A stretch of DNA of 64,000 nt from Tannerellaceae bacterium (GTDB taxonomy: Bacteria; Bacteroidota; Bacteroidia; Bacteroidales; Tannerellaceae), in the NCBI GenBank assembly GCA_021201865.1, contig JAJQEE010000106.1, positions 50,773 to 114,772 of the forward strand. Direction: 5' to 3'. The translations under genes and the position numbers were made by a program. Below, piece by piece: positions 1 through 8,517 of this stretch. Below the pieces are notes generated by a model. It had not been told where the DNA came from, searched no databases, and saw only the letters and a list, made by a program, of their open reading frames with translations. Within the stretch, counting starts at the first letter, position 1. Every line of letters begins with the position of its first letter.

Positions 1-1439
1 GTGATCTGTTCAAAAGCAGTAGCTCCGGGTGATAGTTTATACATAAACTCATTGGTTCCTGCCCCCCAGATAGTTCCGGAATGATCTTCCGTCATGCAAT
101 TGATACCATCCGGCAAATGATACGTCTTCACATGCCGGAGTTCACCCTGGTTTAGTTTACACTCTACAAGACGTGTATTGGCCTGTAACCAGATATGATT
201 CCGGGAATCTACAAAGATTTCGGAAAAGAGGATCTGGTTTGGATGCATATCCGGAAATAAATGTTGCAGCGGGATATAAATGAGCCTGTTTTCTTTTTCA
301 CTCCACTGCATCAGGCCGTGTCTGCGGGTAGCGATCCACAGGTTTTTCTCTTTATCGGCAACGACAGCCACAACAGACTTATTCTCTGTTTGTACCCGTA
401 GATAATCGTTCGTATTAAATCGCTGTTTATAATGATACCGGACAGTAAATCCCTGATCATAGGATCCGATCCAGAGATTTTTATTTTTATCCGTATATAA
501 AGCTGTGATCTCCATATCCGGCACTTCAAACGGGAATCCATTATCGGATTCATGTAGTACCTCGTTCGTATATATATTATAATAGTATAATCCATGTGTA
601 TCGGTCCGGATCAGTAAAGAAACTTCATCATACGGATGGATCAGGGTCACGTTGGCCGACGAAAGCACCGGATGAGCACGGATAGCCATAGGGACAGGCA
701 TATAGTTCCCTGTTTTTGTATCTATAATTTGAAGTCCCTGAGGTTGGGAGAACCATAGTTCTCCGTTAGAACGTAAAAAACCATAGGGGGTCATCTCATT
801 CTGAAAGGTTAAAAGTTTTTCGTATTTCTCCACATCAAAACAGGTAATATGGTAAAGCCCGATCCCCCATAAGCGGTCTGCCTTATCGATAAAGATATTT
901 ATCGGCACACTATGCTCCAACGGTAAATAAAACCGGCTGACGAAACGGTTTTCCTCTTCGTCATACTCACAAATATGGCTTGAGGTATTGAGAAAAAGTC
1001 GCCCGTCAGAGGTTTCCCTTATCTGCCGGGCATTCCGGCTATCGCTTTCCATCGGTATCCTGGATACTTCACCCTGCTGGTTCAGGAGACTGATCCCTAC
1101 CGCCGTACAGATCCAGATGCGTCCTTTGGAATCAGTAAAGATTTGTTGTACTCTATTCCCCGGCAGACTCATGGAATCCTCTGTACTGAAATACTGGATA
1201 TAATCGTATCCGTTATATTTATTTGCTCCCCGGATGGTCCCAATCCAGACATATCCAAACCGGTCTTCCTCAAAACAGCTAATACTCTGGTTAGATATAT
1301 TTTCAGAGTGTACAAGATAGGTATCTGTTACGACAGGCCGGGAACTTCCGGAAGTACATCCTGTCAAAAATAGAAACAGGAAAAAGCACAGAAAAAGACT
1401 TGTACTTAAGAAACCGGGAGGCAGATATTGTTTTTTCAT
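1..1439 (-). CDS. Hybrid two-component-type propeller sensor, N-terminal part (runs off left edge)
   Basis: The reading frame is open from an ATG at 1439 to the window edge, about 479 residues. It starts with a hydrophobic leader ending LFLTGC, a lipobox-like site with Cys at about residue 27. It then shows two-component-regulator propeller repeats: RFGYVWIGTIRGANKYNGYD, KGRIWICTAVG, NKNLWIGSYDQG, EKNLWIATRRHG and SGTIWGAGTNE. This is the periplasmic sensor half typical of Bacteroides hybrid two-component systems, which bind glycan fragments and control the adjacent SusCD locus. The kinase, receiver and HTH parts, if present, lie outside the window, so a stand-alone propeller lipoprotein cannot be excluded. 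A TAnnTTTG box is present upstream at 1471-1478. The gene is divergent from the esterase/SusCD genes it probably controls. Confidence 0.8.
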   Translation of the reverse strand, partial: MKKQYLPPGFLSTSLFLCFFLFLFLTGCTSGSSRPVVTDTYLVHSENISNQSISCFEEDRFGYVWIGTIRGANKYNGYDYIQYFSTEDSMSLPGNRVQQIFTDSKGRIWICTAVGISLLNQQGEVSRIPMESDSRNARQIRETSDGRLFLNTSSHICEYDEEENRFVSRFYLPLEHSVPINIFIDKADRLWGIGLYHITCFDVEKYEKLLTFQNEMTPYGFLRSNGELWFSQPQGLQIIDTKTGNYMPVPMAIRAHPVLSSANVTLIHPYDEVSLLIRTDTHGLYYYNIYTNEVLHESDNGFPFEVPDMEITALYTDKNKNLWIGSYDQGFTVRYHYKQRFNTNDYLRVQTENKSVVAVVADKEKNLWIATRRHGLMQWSEKENRLIYIPLQHLFPDMHPNQILFSEIFVDSRNHIWLQANTRLVECKLNQGELRHVKTYHLPDGINCMTEDHSGTIWGAGTNEFMYKLSPGATAFEQI

Positions 1440-1470
1440 ACGGGTTAATATGCACGTGGTTTTATACAGA

Positions 1471-1478
1471 CAAAATTA
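1471..1478 (-). promoter_or_regulatory. Candidate -7 box for the propeller sensor gene
   Basis: The minus strand reads TAATTTTG, a match to the Bacteroides -7 consensus TAnnTTTG, 32 nt upstream of the ATG. No TTG was found at the usual -33 spacing, so support is partial. Confidence 0.35.
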
Positions 1479-1538
1479 TAGAAAAGAATTTTATCTCAGC
1501 AGAGATATTCTTCTATAAGAATGTTTTAAAGCAGGTTT

Positions 1539-1593
1539 TGAACAATTCCGACAATATTTGAACAAATCCGACAGGGGGTGAACAAAACAAACA
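1539..1593. promoter_or_regulatory. Three 20-bp-period direct repeats, candidate sensor/regulator operator
   Basis: TGAACAATTCCGACA (1539-1553), TGAACAAATCCGACA (1559-1573) and TGAACAAAACAAACA (1579-1593) start exactly 20 bp apart, so they sit on the same face of the helix. The first two differ at one position and the third is degenerate in its right half. They lie in the 235-bp gap between the propeller sensor and the divergent esterase. That is where a hybrid two-component regulator would be expected to bind direct repeats to activate the glycan genes. The assignment is inferred. Confidence 0.55.
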
Positions 1594-1674
1594 GGGATTT
1601 ATACGAATTGGTAAGCCTCTCTTCCGCATCCATACTACTATTGCAGGCACAAACGATCACAAATTCCAAATAGC

Positions 1675-3333
1675 ATGAAAAAACACATACTTATTACCAT
1701 CATCTGTTATGCCGTTCTATACACATCCTGTTCGGAAGGAGGGAACCGCACAAGCCGGAACAGGATTTCAGAAATTAAAGGAGAAATTACGGTCAATAGT
1801 AAAGATGCTATTGCCAAAACAGAATCCGGCAAAGTGTCCGGTTATATAGAAGATGGTATCCATATATTTAAAGGGATACCGTATGCCAAAGCTGAACGTT
1901 TTATGCCTCCTACTCAACCCGATCCCTGGGAAGGAGTACGCAGTTCACGGGCCTACGGGCCTACCTGTCCGCAACCTTTCCGGACCGGATGGCTGGTAGA
2001 TGAAATGGCTTTCCAGTCAAACTGGGATGATGGCGTTCCCGGAGAGGATTGTTTACGTGTAAATATATGGACTCCCTCTCTGAAAGATAATAAGAAACGG
2101 CCGGTCATGGTCTGGTTACACGGCGGAGGTTTTACAGCCGGTTCGGGTCAGGAATTGCCTTCTTATGATGGAACGAATTTAGCTGCGAAAGGAGATGTGG
2201 TGGTGGTCACTTTAAATCACCGGTTAAATGTACTGGGATTTCTGGACTTATCGGCTTTCGGAGAGAAATATGCCGAATCCGGAAATGTAGGTCTGCTGGA
2301 TCTGGTAGCTGCTTTGAAATGGGTACAGAATAATATTCAGGAGTTTGGAGGAGATCCTTCGAATGTGACCATTTTCGGACAATCCGGAGGCGGAGGTAAA
2401 GTAACCAGCCTGTTGGCAACCCCCAGTGCAAAAGGATTATTCCATAAAGCGATTGTGCAAAGCGGTTCTATCCTCCGGGTAATGGAGTCGAAGTATTCCC
2501 GCCGGATAGGAGCTGCCGTAGTAGAAGAGTTAGGGCTTAAAGCTTCACAAATCGATGAGCTAAAGACCATGCCTTATGACAAATTATTAGCGGCGGGAGA
2601 AAAAGCGATCACTAAAGTAAAAGAGGAAAGTTTAAAAAACGGATTTAATATTTTCCTTTTTAACTGGTCACCTACTGTAGATGGAACCATTCTGCCACAA
2701 CAGCCTTTTGAAGATAAAGCACCGGAGACATCTTTTGATGTGCCCATGATTATAGGTAGCACTTTACATGAATTCATGAGTGGTAGCTGGAGTCCGGTAT
2801 TAAAAAATGCAGATAAAGCGACAGCCAAAGAAGAATTGGAAAAAAGATACGGGGATAAGGCGACTGCTTTTATAGAAGCTTTTGGAAAAGCATACCCCGG
2901 ACACAAGACGGTGGACCTTTTTGATGTAGACTTCCTGTTCCGTCCGGATGCTGTACGCCAGGCAAACTACAAAAGCCTACAGGGAGGTGCTCCGGTGTAC
3001 ATGTATCTTTTTAACTGGGAATCTCCGGTGATGGATTATGCCTTCCGGGCTTCCCACTGTATGGAATTACCTTTTGTATTTGATAACGTATATCTCGCCC
3101 GCCATTTGACCGGAGGAGGTAAAGAAGCCTACCTGCTGGCTGATAAAATGAGTCAGGCATGGATCAACTTTGCCTATACTGGTAATCCCAATACCGAAGG
3201 TTTGCCCGAATGGCCGGTATATAACCCGGAAAAAGGAGCGACTATGATCTTTGATAATCAACCTGATATATGGTACAACCATGATAAGGAATTATTGGAT
3301 ATTGTCAATTCATTTCCCTATAAAGGATTATAA
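1675..3333 (+). CDS. Type-B carboxylesterase, secreted or lipoprotein
   Basis: This 552-residue protein belongs to the carboxylesterase type B / alpha-beta hydrolase family. The N-terminus has a short hydrophobic leader ending LYTSC, a plausible lipobox. Family marks in order are EDCLRVNIWTP, the oxyanion loop HGGGFTAGSG, the nucleophile elbow FGQSGGGG with Ser237, a likely acid Glu366 in STLHEF, and His461 in SHCMELPFVF. The catalytic triad is therefore complete and the length is normal. The protein probably removes ester decorations from a glycan in the periplasm or at the cell surface. It precedes susC by 77 bp and is likely part of the same locus. The substrate cannot be read from sequence. 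Confidence 0.88.
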   Translation: MKKHILITIICYAVLYTSCSEGGNRTSRNRISEIKGEITVNSKDAIAKTESGKVSGYIEDGIHIFKGIPYAKAERFMPPTQPDPWEGVRSSRAYGPTCPQPFRTGWLVDEMAFQSNWDDGVPGEDCLRVNIWTPSLKDNKKRPVMVWLHGGGFTAGSGQELPSYDGTNLAAKGDVVVVTLNHRLNVLGFLDLSAFGEKYAESGNVGLLDLVAALKWVQNNIQEFGGDPSNVTIFGQSGGGGKVTSLLATPSAKGLFHKAIVQSGSILRVMESKYSRRIGAAVVEELGLKASQIDELKTMPYDKLLAAGEKAITKVKEESLKNGFNIFLFNWSPTVDGTILPQQPFEDKAPETSFDVPMIIGSTLHEFMSGSWSPVLKNADKATAKEELEKRYGDKATAFIEAFGKAYPGHKTVDLFDVDFLFRPDAVRQANYKSLQGGAPVYMYLFNWESPVMDYAFRASHCMELPFVFDNVYLARHLTGGGKEAYLLADKMSQAWINFAYTGNPNTEGLPEWPVYNPEKGATMIFDNQPDIWYNHDKELLDIVNSFPYKGL

Positions 3334-3410
3334 ACTCAGATATACATTATACTCTCAGGTTATTGTGATTTTCTAACCTATATTTTTTCTAATACAAACA
3401 ATTATTATTT

Positions 3411-6400
3411 ATGAAAAGATTCAATTTTAAAAAAGGGGCAGATATGGAGCTGAGAAAGCTACATCTCCGGCTGCGTGTCCTGTTTTTGTTTTTGATAGCA
3501 GGAAGCAGTATGGCCTGGGCACAGGACCAGCAGGTTTCAGGTACAGTTCTTGACTCCACCGGAGAACCGTTGATCGGGGTCAGTGTATTACAGAAAAATA
3601 CTACAAACGGAACGATTACAGATTTTAACGGAGAATTCAAACTCTCAGTTCCGGCCAATGCTACACTTGTTTTTTCCTATATCGGATATGTAACACAGGA
3701 AGTAAACATGGGTACACGGTCTTCGATTAGCATTACTATGCGGGAAGACACACAGACTTTGGATGAAGTGGTAGTGGTCGGATATGGGGTACAGAAGAAA
3801 AGCTCGGTTACGGGAGCTATCTCCCAGGTAAAGTCCGAAGATATGATGAACCGGACGATTACCCGTCCGGAGCAGGCTTTGCAGGGTAAGACTGCCGGTG
3901 TACAGATCGTACAGACTTCCGGTTCACCTGGTTCCTCTCCTGAAGTCCGTATCCGTGGATACAGTTCGAATGTGTCTTCCAAACCGCTGTATGTAGTGGA
4001 TGGTATCCGCCAGACCGATATTGGCGGGTTAGACCCGAATGATATTGCTTCTATGGAAGTATTAAAAGATGCGGCATCAGCGGCGATCTATGGTGCGGAA
4101 GCAGGGAATGGGGTAATTCTGATATCGACTAAGAAGGGACAAAAAGGAAAAGCCCGTGTAGCTTATGATTTCCAGTTCTCTTCTCAATCGCTGGCCCGTA
4201 TGCCTAAATTGTTGAATGCACAGGAGTATATCAATTATATGACCGAAGGGAATATTCTTACTCAGGAAGCCATATCCAGTGGCTGGGATGGTTATACAGA
4301 TACCAATTGGGCAAAGGAGACATTTGAGAACTCAAAAATGCAAAAACATAACCTTTCTATCCAGGGAGCTAACGAAAGTGGTAGTTACTATTTATCTCTC
4401 TCCTATCTGGATAATGATGGGATCGTCAAAGGGAATGCAGACACATATCAACGTATGACTGCAACCATCAACGCAGACTACCGGGTAGATAATTGGCTAA
4501 AAGTGGGAACTACCAACCAGATTGAAAAATATAATCGTAAGAATGTATCTGAAAACAATGAGTATGGAAGTCTTTTGGCTGCGACTCTTCAGTTAGATCC
4601 GTTAACTCCTTATTCCTATAGTCCTAATAATATCACGGATGAAATGCAGAAAGCACTCAGCGAAGGAAAAGAGCTATTGACGGATAAAAACGGAGATTAT
4701 TATTCCGTTTCCAAATTCTACACTTCAGAGCAATACCATCCTATGATCATGCGTGACAGATCCAAAGCTTCGGAAAGTGGATTTAATGTAAATGGTTCTA
4801 TTTTTGCAGATTTGACACCTTTTGACGGATTTGTATTTACCTCCCGGCTGGGTTATCGCTTATCTGCCAAACGGAAACCAACATACGATTATCCGTTTTT
4901 CGGTAATACCATGCAGAGCAGGGACTATGTAGGTATAGAAAACGAAACCTCTTCTACCATTTATTATCAATGGGAAAATTTCGCCAACTATACCAAACAG
5001 ATCAATAAACATGAGTTGTCTGCGATGGTGGGTATGTCATTCCAGGAACAGAGTTATGATTATACCAAAGCGGGGTTAAGCGCAAACGGCGAACACGCTA
5101 TCCAGAAAAACGATATCCTTTTTGGGTATTTTAATTATGCTTCCGCATCTGCTACCCGGACATTGGAAGGAGAGAAAACCCGGACAGCTAAATTAGCTTA
5201 CTTCGGACGTATCGGTTATAACTATGATAATAAGTATATGTTGCAAGCCTCTTTACGTGCAGATGCCGCCGACTTATCTTATTTGCCGGCAGCCAACCGC
5301 TGGGGGTATTTCCCTGCCGTATCCGGAGGATGGATCATTTCCAATGAAGAGTTCTTTATGGGAGATGCTAATCCGGTTTCTTATCTGAAATTACGTGCCA
5401 GTTGGGGACAAAACGGTAGTTTAGCGGCCTTGGAAGAGAACAAATATGCTTATACCACAGATATCTCCAGCAGAAGAGATGATAATACCATACTTTACCC
5501 ATTTGTCACAGATGTGGAATATGTAACAGGTGCCAAACCTTCTACCATGGGTAACGACAAATTAAAATGGGAAACGTCCGAACAGATCAATATTGGTATT
5601 GACTCCCGTTTCTTTAATGACCGACTGACATTTAGCATGGATTATTTCGAAAAACGGACCAAAGACCTGCTGGTAAAAGACACAAAACCTTCTTTAAGTC
5701 TGGGAGGAGTCACTCCCGCCATGAATGCCGGAGACGTAAAAAACAATGGTTTTGAATTCGAATTAGACTGGCGTGACCGTATCGGGGAAGTATCCTGTGG
5801 TATCCGTGCGAACCTGGCTACCCTGAAAAATAAAGTCACCTACTTAGATCCTTCTCTTGCCCGTATAGCCGGAACCAATTTCCATACCACCACAGTAACC
5901 TATTTTGAAGAAGGCTATCCGGTTTATTATTTCCGGGGCTATGAGTTTGACCATGTAGACCCAACAACAGGAGATCCGGTATTTAAAGATATCAACGGAG
6001 ATGGCGTGATCAATGATGATGATAAAACATATATCGGTGATGCAATCCCTGATTTCACGTATGGTATCACATTAACAGCAGGTTGGAAAGGTTTTGACCT
6101 GACGATCTTCGGTACCGGTTCGCAGGGGAATGATATCTTCAATGGTATTGCCCGCTCTGACTATCTGGCCAGTAATAAACTAAAAAATATTTTTTACAAC
6201 GACCGGTGGACTAATAGCAACACCAACGCATCCGTACCACGTGCGGGTATGAATGACTTTGATAAATACTTAGCCAGTGACGCGTTAGTTTATGATGGTT
6301 CCTATTTCAAGATCAAGCAGATCCAATTGGGTTATACACTGCCCAAAAGATGGATCAACAAAGCATATATCAATAATTTCCGGTTATATGCATCGCTGGA

Positions 6401-6539
6401 TGATTTCGTAACATTTACCAAATATCCGGGATTCGACCCGGAAGCATCCGCTGGTTCTGATATATCTGCGATGGGGATGGATAAAGGCTCTTATCCGACT
6501 TCTAAAAAAGTTGTATTCGGCTTCAACATTGAATTCTAA
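3411..6539 (+). CDS. SusC/RagA-family TonB-dependent outer-membrane transporter
   Basis: This 1042-residue protein is the outer-membrane barrel of a SusCD glycan importer. The signal peptide ends AWAQ at about residue 38. A carboxypeptidase-regulatory-like domain follows (VSGTVLDSTGEPLIGVSV, about residues 42-120), then the SusC-type motif DEVVVVGYG, a plug with PLYVVDGIR and VLKDAASAAIYG, and a long beta-barrel ending GFNIEF. The length is typical. The start could be Met1 (3411) or Met12 (3444), since no ribosome-binding site decides between them. A susD gene follows after 23 bp, so the two form one transport complex. Importing a glycan handled by the upstream esterase is an inference from context. 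Confidence 0.95.
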   Translation: MKRFNFKKGADMELRKLHLRLRVLFLFLIAGSSMAWAQDQQVSGTVLDSTGEPLIGVSVLQKNTTNGTITDFNGEFKLSVPANATLVFSYIGYVTQEVNMGTRSSISITMREDTQTLDEVVVVGYGVQKKSSVTGAISQVKSEDMMNRTITRPEQALQGKTAGVQIVQTSGSPGSSPEVRIRGYSSNVSSKPLYVVDGIRQTDIGGLDPNDIASMEVLKDAASAAIYGAEAGNGVILISTKKGQKGKARVAYDFQFSSQSLARMPKLLNAQEYINYMTEGNILTQEAISSGWDGYTDTNWAKETFENSKMQKHNLSIQGANESGSYYLSLSYLDNDGIVKGNADTYQRMTATINADYRVDNWLKVGTTNQIEKYNRKNVSENNEYGSLLAATLQLDPLTPYSYSPNNITDEMQKALSEGKELLTDKNGDYYSVSKFYTSEQYHPMIMRDRSKASESGFNVNGSIFADLTPFDGFVFTSRLGYRLSAKRKPTYDYPFFGNTMQSRDYVGIENETSSTIYYQWENFANYTKQINKHELSAMVGMSFQEQSYDYTKAGLSANGEHAIQKNDILFGYFNYASASATRTLEGEKTRTAKLAYFGRIGYNYDNKYMLQASLRADAADLSYLPAANRWGYFPAVSGGWIISNEEFFMGDANPVSYLKLRASWGQNGSLAALEENKYAYTTDISSRRDDNTILYPFVTDVEYVTGAKPSTMGNDKLKWETSEQINIGIDSRFFNDRLTFSMDYFEKRTKDLLVKDTKPSLSLGGVTPAMNAGDVKNNGFEFELDWRDRIGEVSCGIRANLATLKNKVTYLDPSLARIAGTNFHTTTVTYFEEGYPVYYFRGYEFDHVDPTTGDPVFKDINGDGVINDDDKTYIGDAIPDFTYGITLTAGWKGFDLTIFGTGSQGNDIFNGIARSDYLASNKLKNIFYNDRWTNSNTNASVPRAGMNDFDKYLASDALVYDGSYFKIKQIQLGYTLPKRWINKAYINNFRLYASLDDFVTFTKYPGFDPEASAGSDISAMGMDKGSYPTSKKVVFGFNIEF

Positions 6540-6562
6540 TTAACCTATAAATAAATACGAAA

Positions 6563-8134
6563 ATGAAAATCAAATATATATTATTCCTGTTTATATGTGC
6601 GACAGCCTTATCCGGGTGTATAGACAAACTGGATATTGAAAAACATGGAAATGTAGGGAGTCAGGATGACTTTTATGAAACAGATGAAGAAGTATTGCAG
6701 GCATCTGCTGCTCTATATGATCAATGGTATGCCGGATATTATGACTGGTATTTCCTGAAAAACCTGCTGGCCGACGACGTGTGGTGCGGAGGTGGTGGTA
6801 GAGGGGATAACGCCTTTTACGAACAACTGAATGAATATTCATTTGGTACGGAAAATAGTACGGTAGAATCTGTATACTCCAATATGTATTCTATTATTTA
6901 TTGTGCGAACCTGATCATCGAGAAAGTAGTACCGGATACCGATGTAAAAAAGCGGGTGATCGCTGAAGCTAAATTCTTCCGTGCATACGCTCATTTTGAA
7001 CTGGTAACTCTTTGGGGAAATGCCCCGGTTATAGACCACTTATTAGAGATGGATGAATATCATCAACCCAATGGTATCCCGGCCGAAGCCTGGGCACTTA
7101 TTGAACAGGATTTGAAAGAGGCGATCGATTCGGATGCCTTACCTTCCAAATCAGACCCTTACGATCAGGAAACCGGTATCCGCATCACCAAAGAGACCGC
7201 TCAAAGCTATTTAGGCAAAGCGTATGTTTTCCAGGAAAAATGGCCGGATGCTGCAACTATGCTGGACAATGTGATCAATTCCGGAAAATATGAACTGTAT
7301 ACAGGGAGTTATGATAACTTATTACATGCAGTGGCAGATAACTGTTCCGAATCGATTCTGGAAGGACAGATACGGAATGACCCGACCAATGCCTGGGCTC
7401 GTTACCACATGCAACATATCATGGTGGCATGGAGGTTTGAATTTATGGATGCATCCAACATACATTCCGGATATGATGATCTGGTTACTTCTACCGGATA
7501 TGGTTTCTTTAATCCCAGAAAAGAATTGTATGACGCATTTACCGAAAGGGAAGGAGCAGACGGGTATCGTTTAACGCAGACCATGCTTACGTATGAACAG
7601 GTAAAAAATAACGTAGGTATGACCATCGTGGATGGGAAAGCATTATATGGTCATCAGGGATACTTTATGTGGAAAAACCGTTCCCTGTATAGTGACCTGA
7701 TCTACTACAACGCATTCAATGTACTACAGCATATTAATAACCGTGTGATGCGTTACGCAGAAGTTTTATTACTTGCTGCTGAAGCCCATCTGAGAAATGG
7801 TAATACAGGAAAAGCCACAGAGTATGTCAACCAGATCCGCTCCCGTGCACAGTTAACTCCGCTGGGATCTGTCAGCATGGATGATATTAAAGTTGAGAAA
7901 CGTCTTGAACTTTGTGCTGAAAGTGTACGCTTCCAGGATCTGGTACGCTGGGGAGATGCTCCGGCCGCACTGGCAACGCAGGGAAAAGAGGTATACGAGT
8001 TTAATGGAACCGGTGCTACTGTAAGATATACTAATTCAAACTTTGGTTTTCAGAGCGGAAAACATGAGTTATTACCGATCCCAAGTACAGAAATAAATGT
8101 AAATCCGAATATTGAACAAAATCCAGGTTGGTAA
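6563..8134 (+). CDS. SusD/RagB-family glycan-binding lipoprotein
   Basis: This 523-residue surface lipoprotein forms the lid of the SusC barrel and helps bind the glycan. The leader MKIKYILFLFICATALSGC ends in a clear lipobox, followed by an acidic DKLDIEK stretch. The helical RagB/SusD region includes AEAKFFRAYAHFELVTLWG. The C-terminal part has VMRYAEVLLLAAEAHLRNG and EKRLELCAESVRFQDLVRWG, both hallmarks of the family. The C-terminus PIPSTEINVNPNIEQNPGW is also typical. It is the last gene of the locus and is followed by a strong hairpin terminator. The locus has no visible glycoside hydrolase besides the esterase. Confidence 0.95.
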   Translation: MKIKYILFLFICATALSGCIDKLDIEKHGNVGSQDDFYETDEEVLQASAALYDQWYAGYYDWYFLKNLLADDVWCGGGGRGDNAFYEQLNEYSFGTENSTVESVYSNMYSIIYCANLIIEKVVPDTDVKKRVIAEAKFFRAYAHFELVTLWGNAPVIDHLLEMDEYHQPNGIPAEAWALIEQDLKEAIDSDALPSKSDPYDQETGIRITKETAQSYLGKAYVFQEKWPDAATMLDNVINSGKYELYTGSYDNLLHAVADNCSESILEGQIRNDPTNAWARYHMQHIMVAWRFEFMDASNIHSGYDDLVTSTGYGFFNPRKELYDAFTEREGADGYRLTQTMLTYEQVKNNVGMTIVDGKALYGHQGYFMWKNRSLYSDLIYYNAFNVLQHINNRVMRYAEVLLLAAEAHLRNGNTGKATEYVNQIRSRAQLTPLGSVSMDDIKVEKRLELCAESVRFQDLVRWGDAPAALATQGKEVYEFNGTGATVRYTNSNFGFQSGKHELLPIPSTEINVNPNIEQNPGW

Positions 8135-8164
8135 TCATTTTAATATTTCAGACCATTTCCTTTT

Positions 8165-8192
8165 ATCCGGTGCGGCTCCCGCTGCACCGGAT
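8165..8192 (+). terminator. Rho-independent terminator after susD
   Basis: Perfect 9-bp arms ATCCGGTGC / GCACCGGAT (8165-8173 and 8184-8192) with a 10-nt loop are followed directly by a run of six T, 31 bp downstream of the susD stop codon. Confidence 0.85.
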
Positions 8193-8334
8193 TTTTTCTA
8201 TCCCCAAAAAGAAAGAGGGATTATGTATGTTCTGATTATCCGGATTCCCTTTGACTAAAAGCAATATGGAGCAAAAATCCTGTGGTATAGTCATCATTTC
8301 TGAACACCTCTGCTTTTCTTTTTAAGGAAGACAC

Positions 8335-8443
8335 TATCTTTTTTTCGGTTCACACCTGTGATCCCATTGGTTCACGCACGTGAACCAATGGGATCACAGG
8401 TGTGAACCGATGGGCCCACGGCCGTGGGCCAGAAAAAAAGATA
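8335..8443. repeat. 109-bp modular palindrome built of four 22-bp units
   Basis: Four palindromic units have centres exactly 22 bp apart (8355/56, 8377/78, 8399/400, 8421/22). Their 18-nt cores are GGTTCACACCTGTGATCC, GGTTCACGCACGTGAACC, GGATCACAGGTGTGAACC and GGCCCACGGCCGTGGGCC, and units 1-3 are joined by CATT, AATG and GATG. Unit 3 is the exact reverse complement of unit 1, which gives 31-nt perfect arms at 8346-8376 and 8379-8409. The whole is enclosed by 12-nt inverted arms TATCTTTTTTTC (8335-8346) and GAAAAAAAGATA (8432-8443). It lies between convergent susD and mgtE, where it could act as a bidirectional terminator. It resembles a REP-type intergenic element, but I do not recognise the family. 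Confidence 0.8.
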
Positions 8444-8517
8444 ACACCTTCTGAGAAAAATGTCCCTTTGTCAAGATCTTTTTATAGTACCATAGTATTA
8501 ATTACCCGTTCCTTCTC

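Noticed and set aside
8335..8443. A short CRISPR-like array because of regular 22-bp spacing
   Set aside because: The repeats differ from each other, no unique spacers exist and no cas genes are near. It is a palindromic element.
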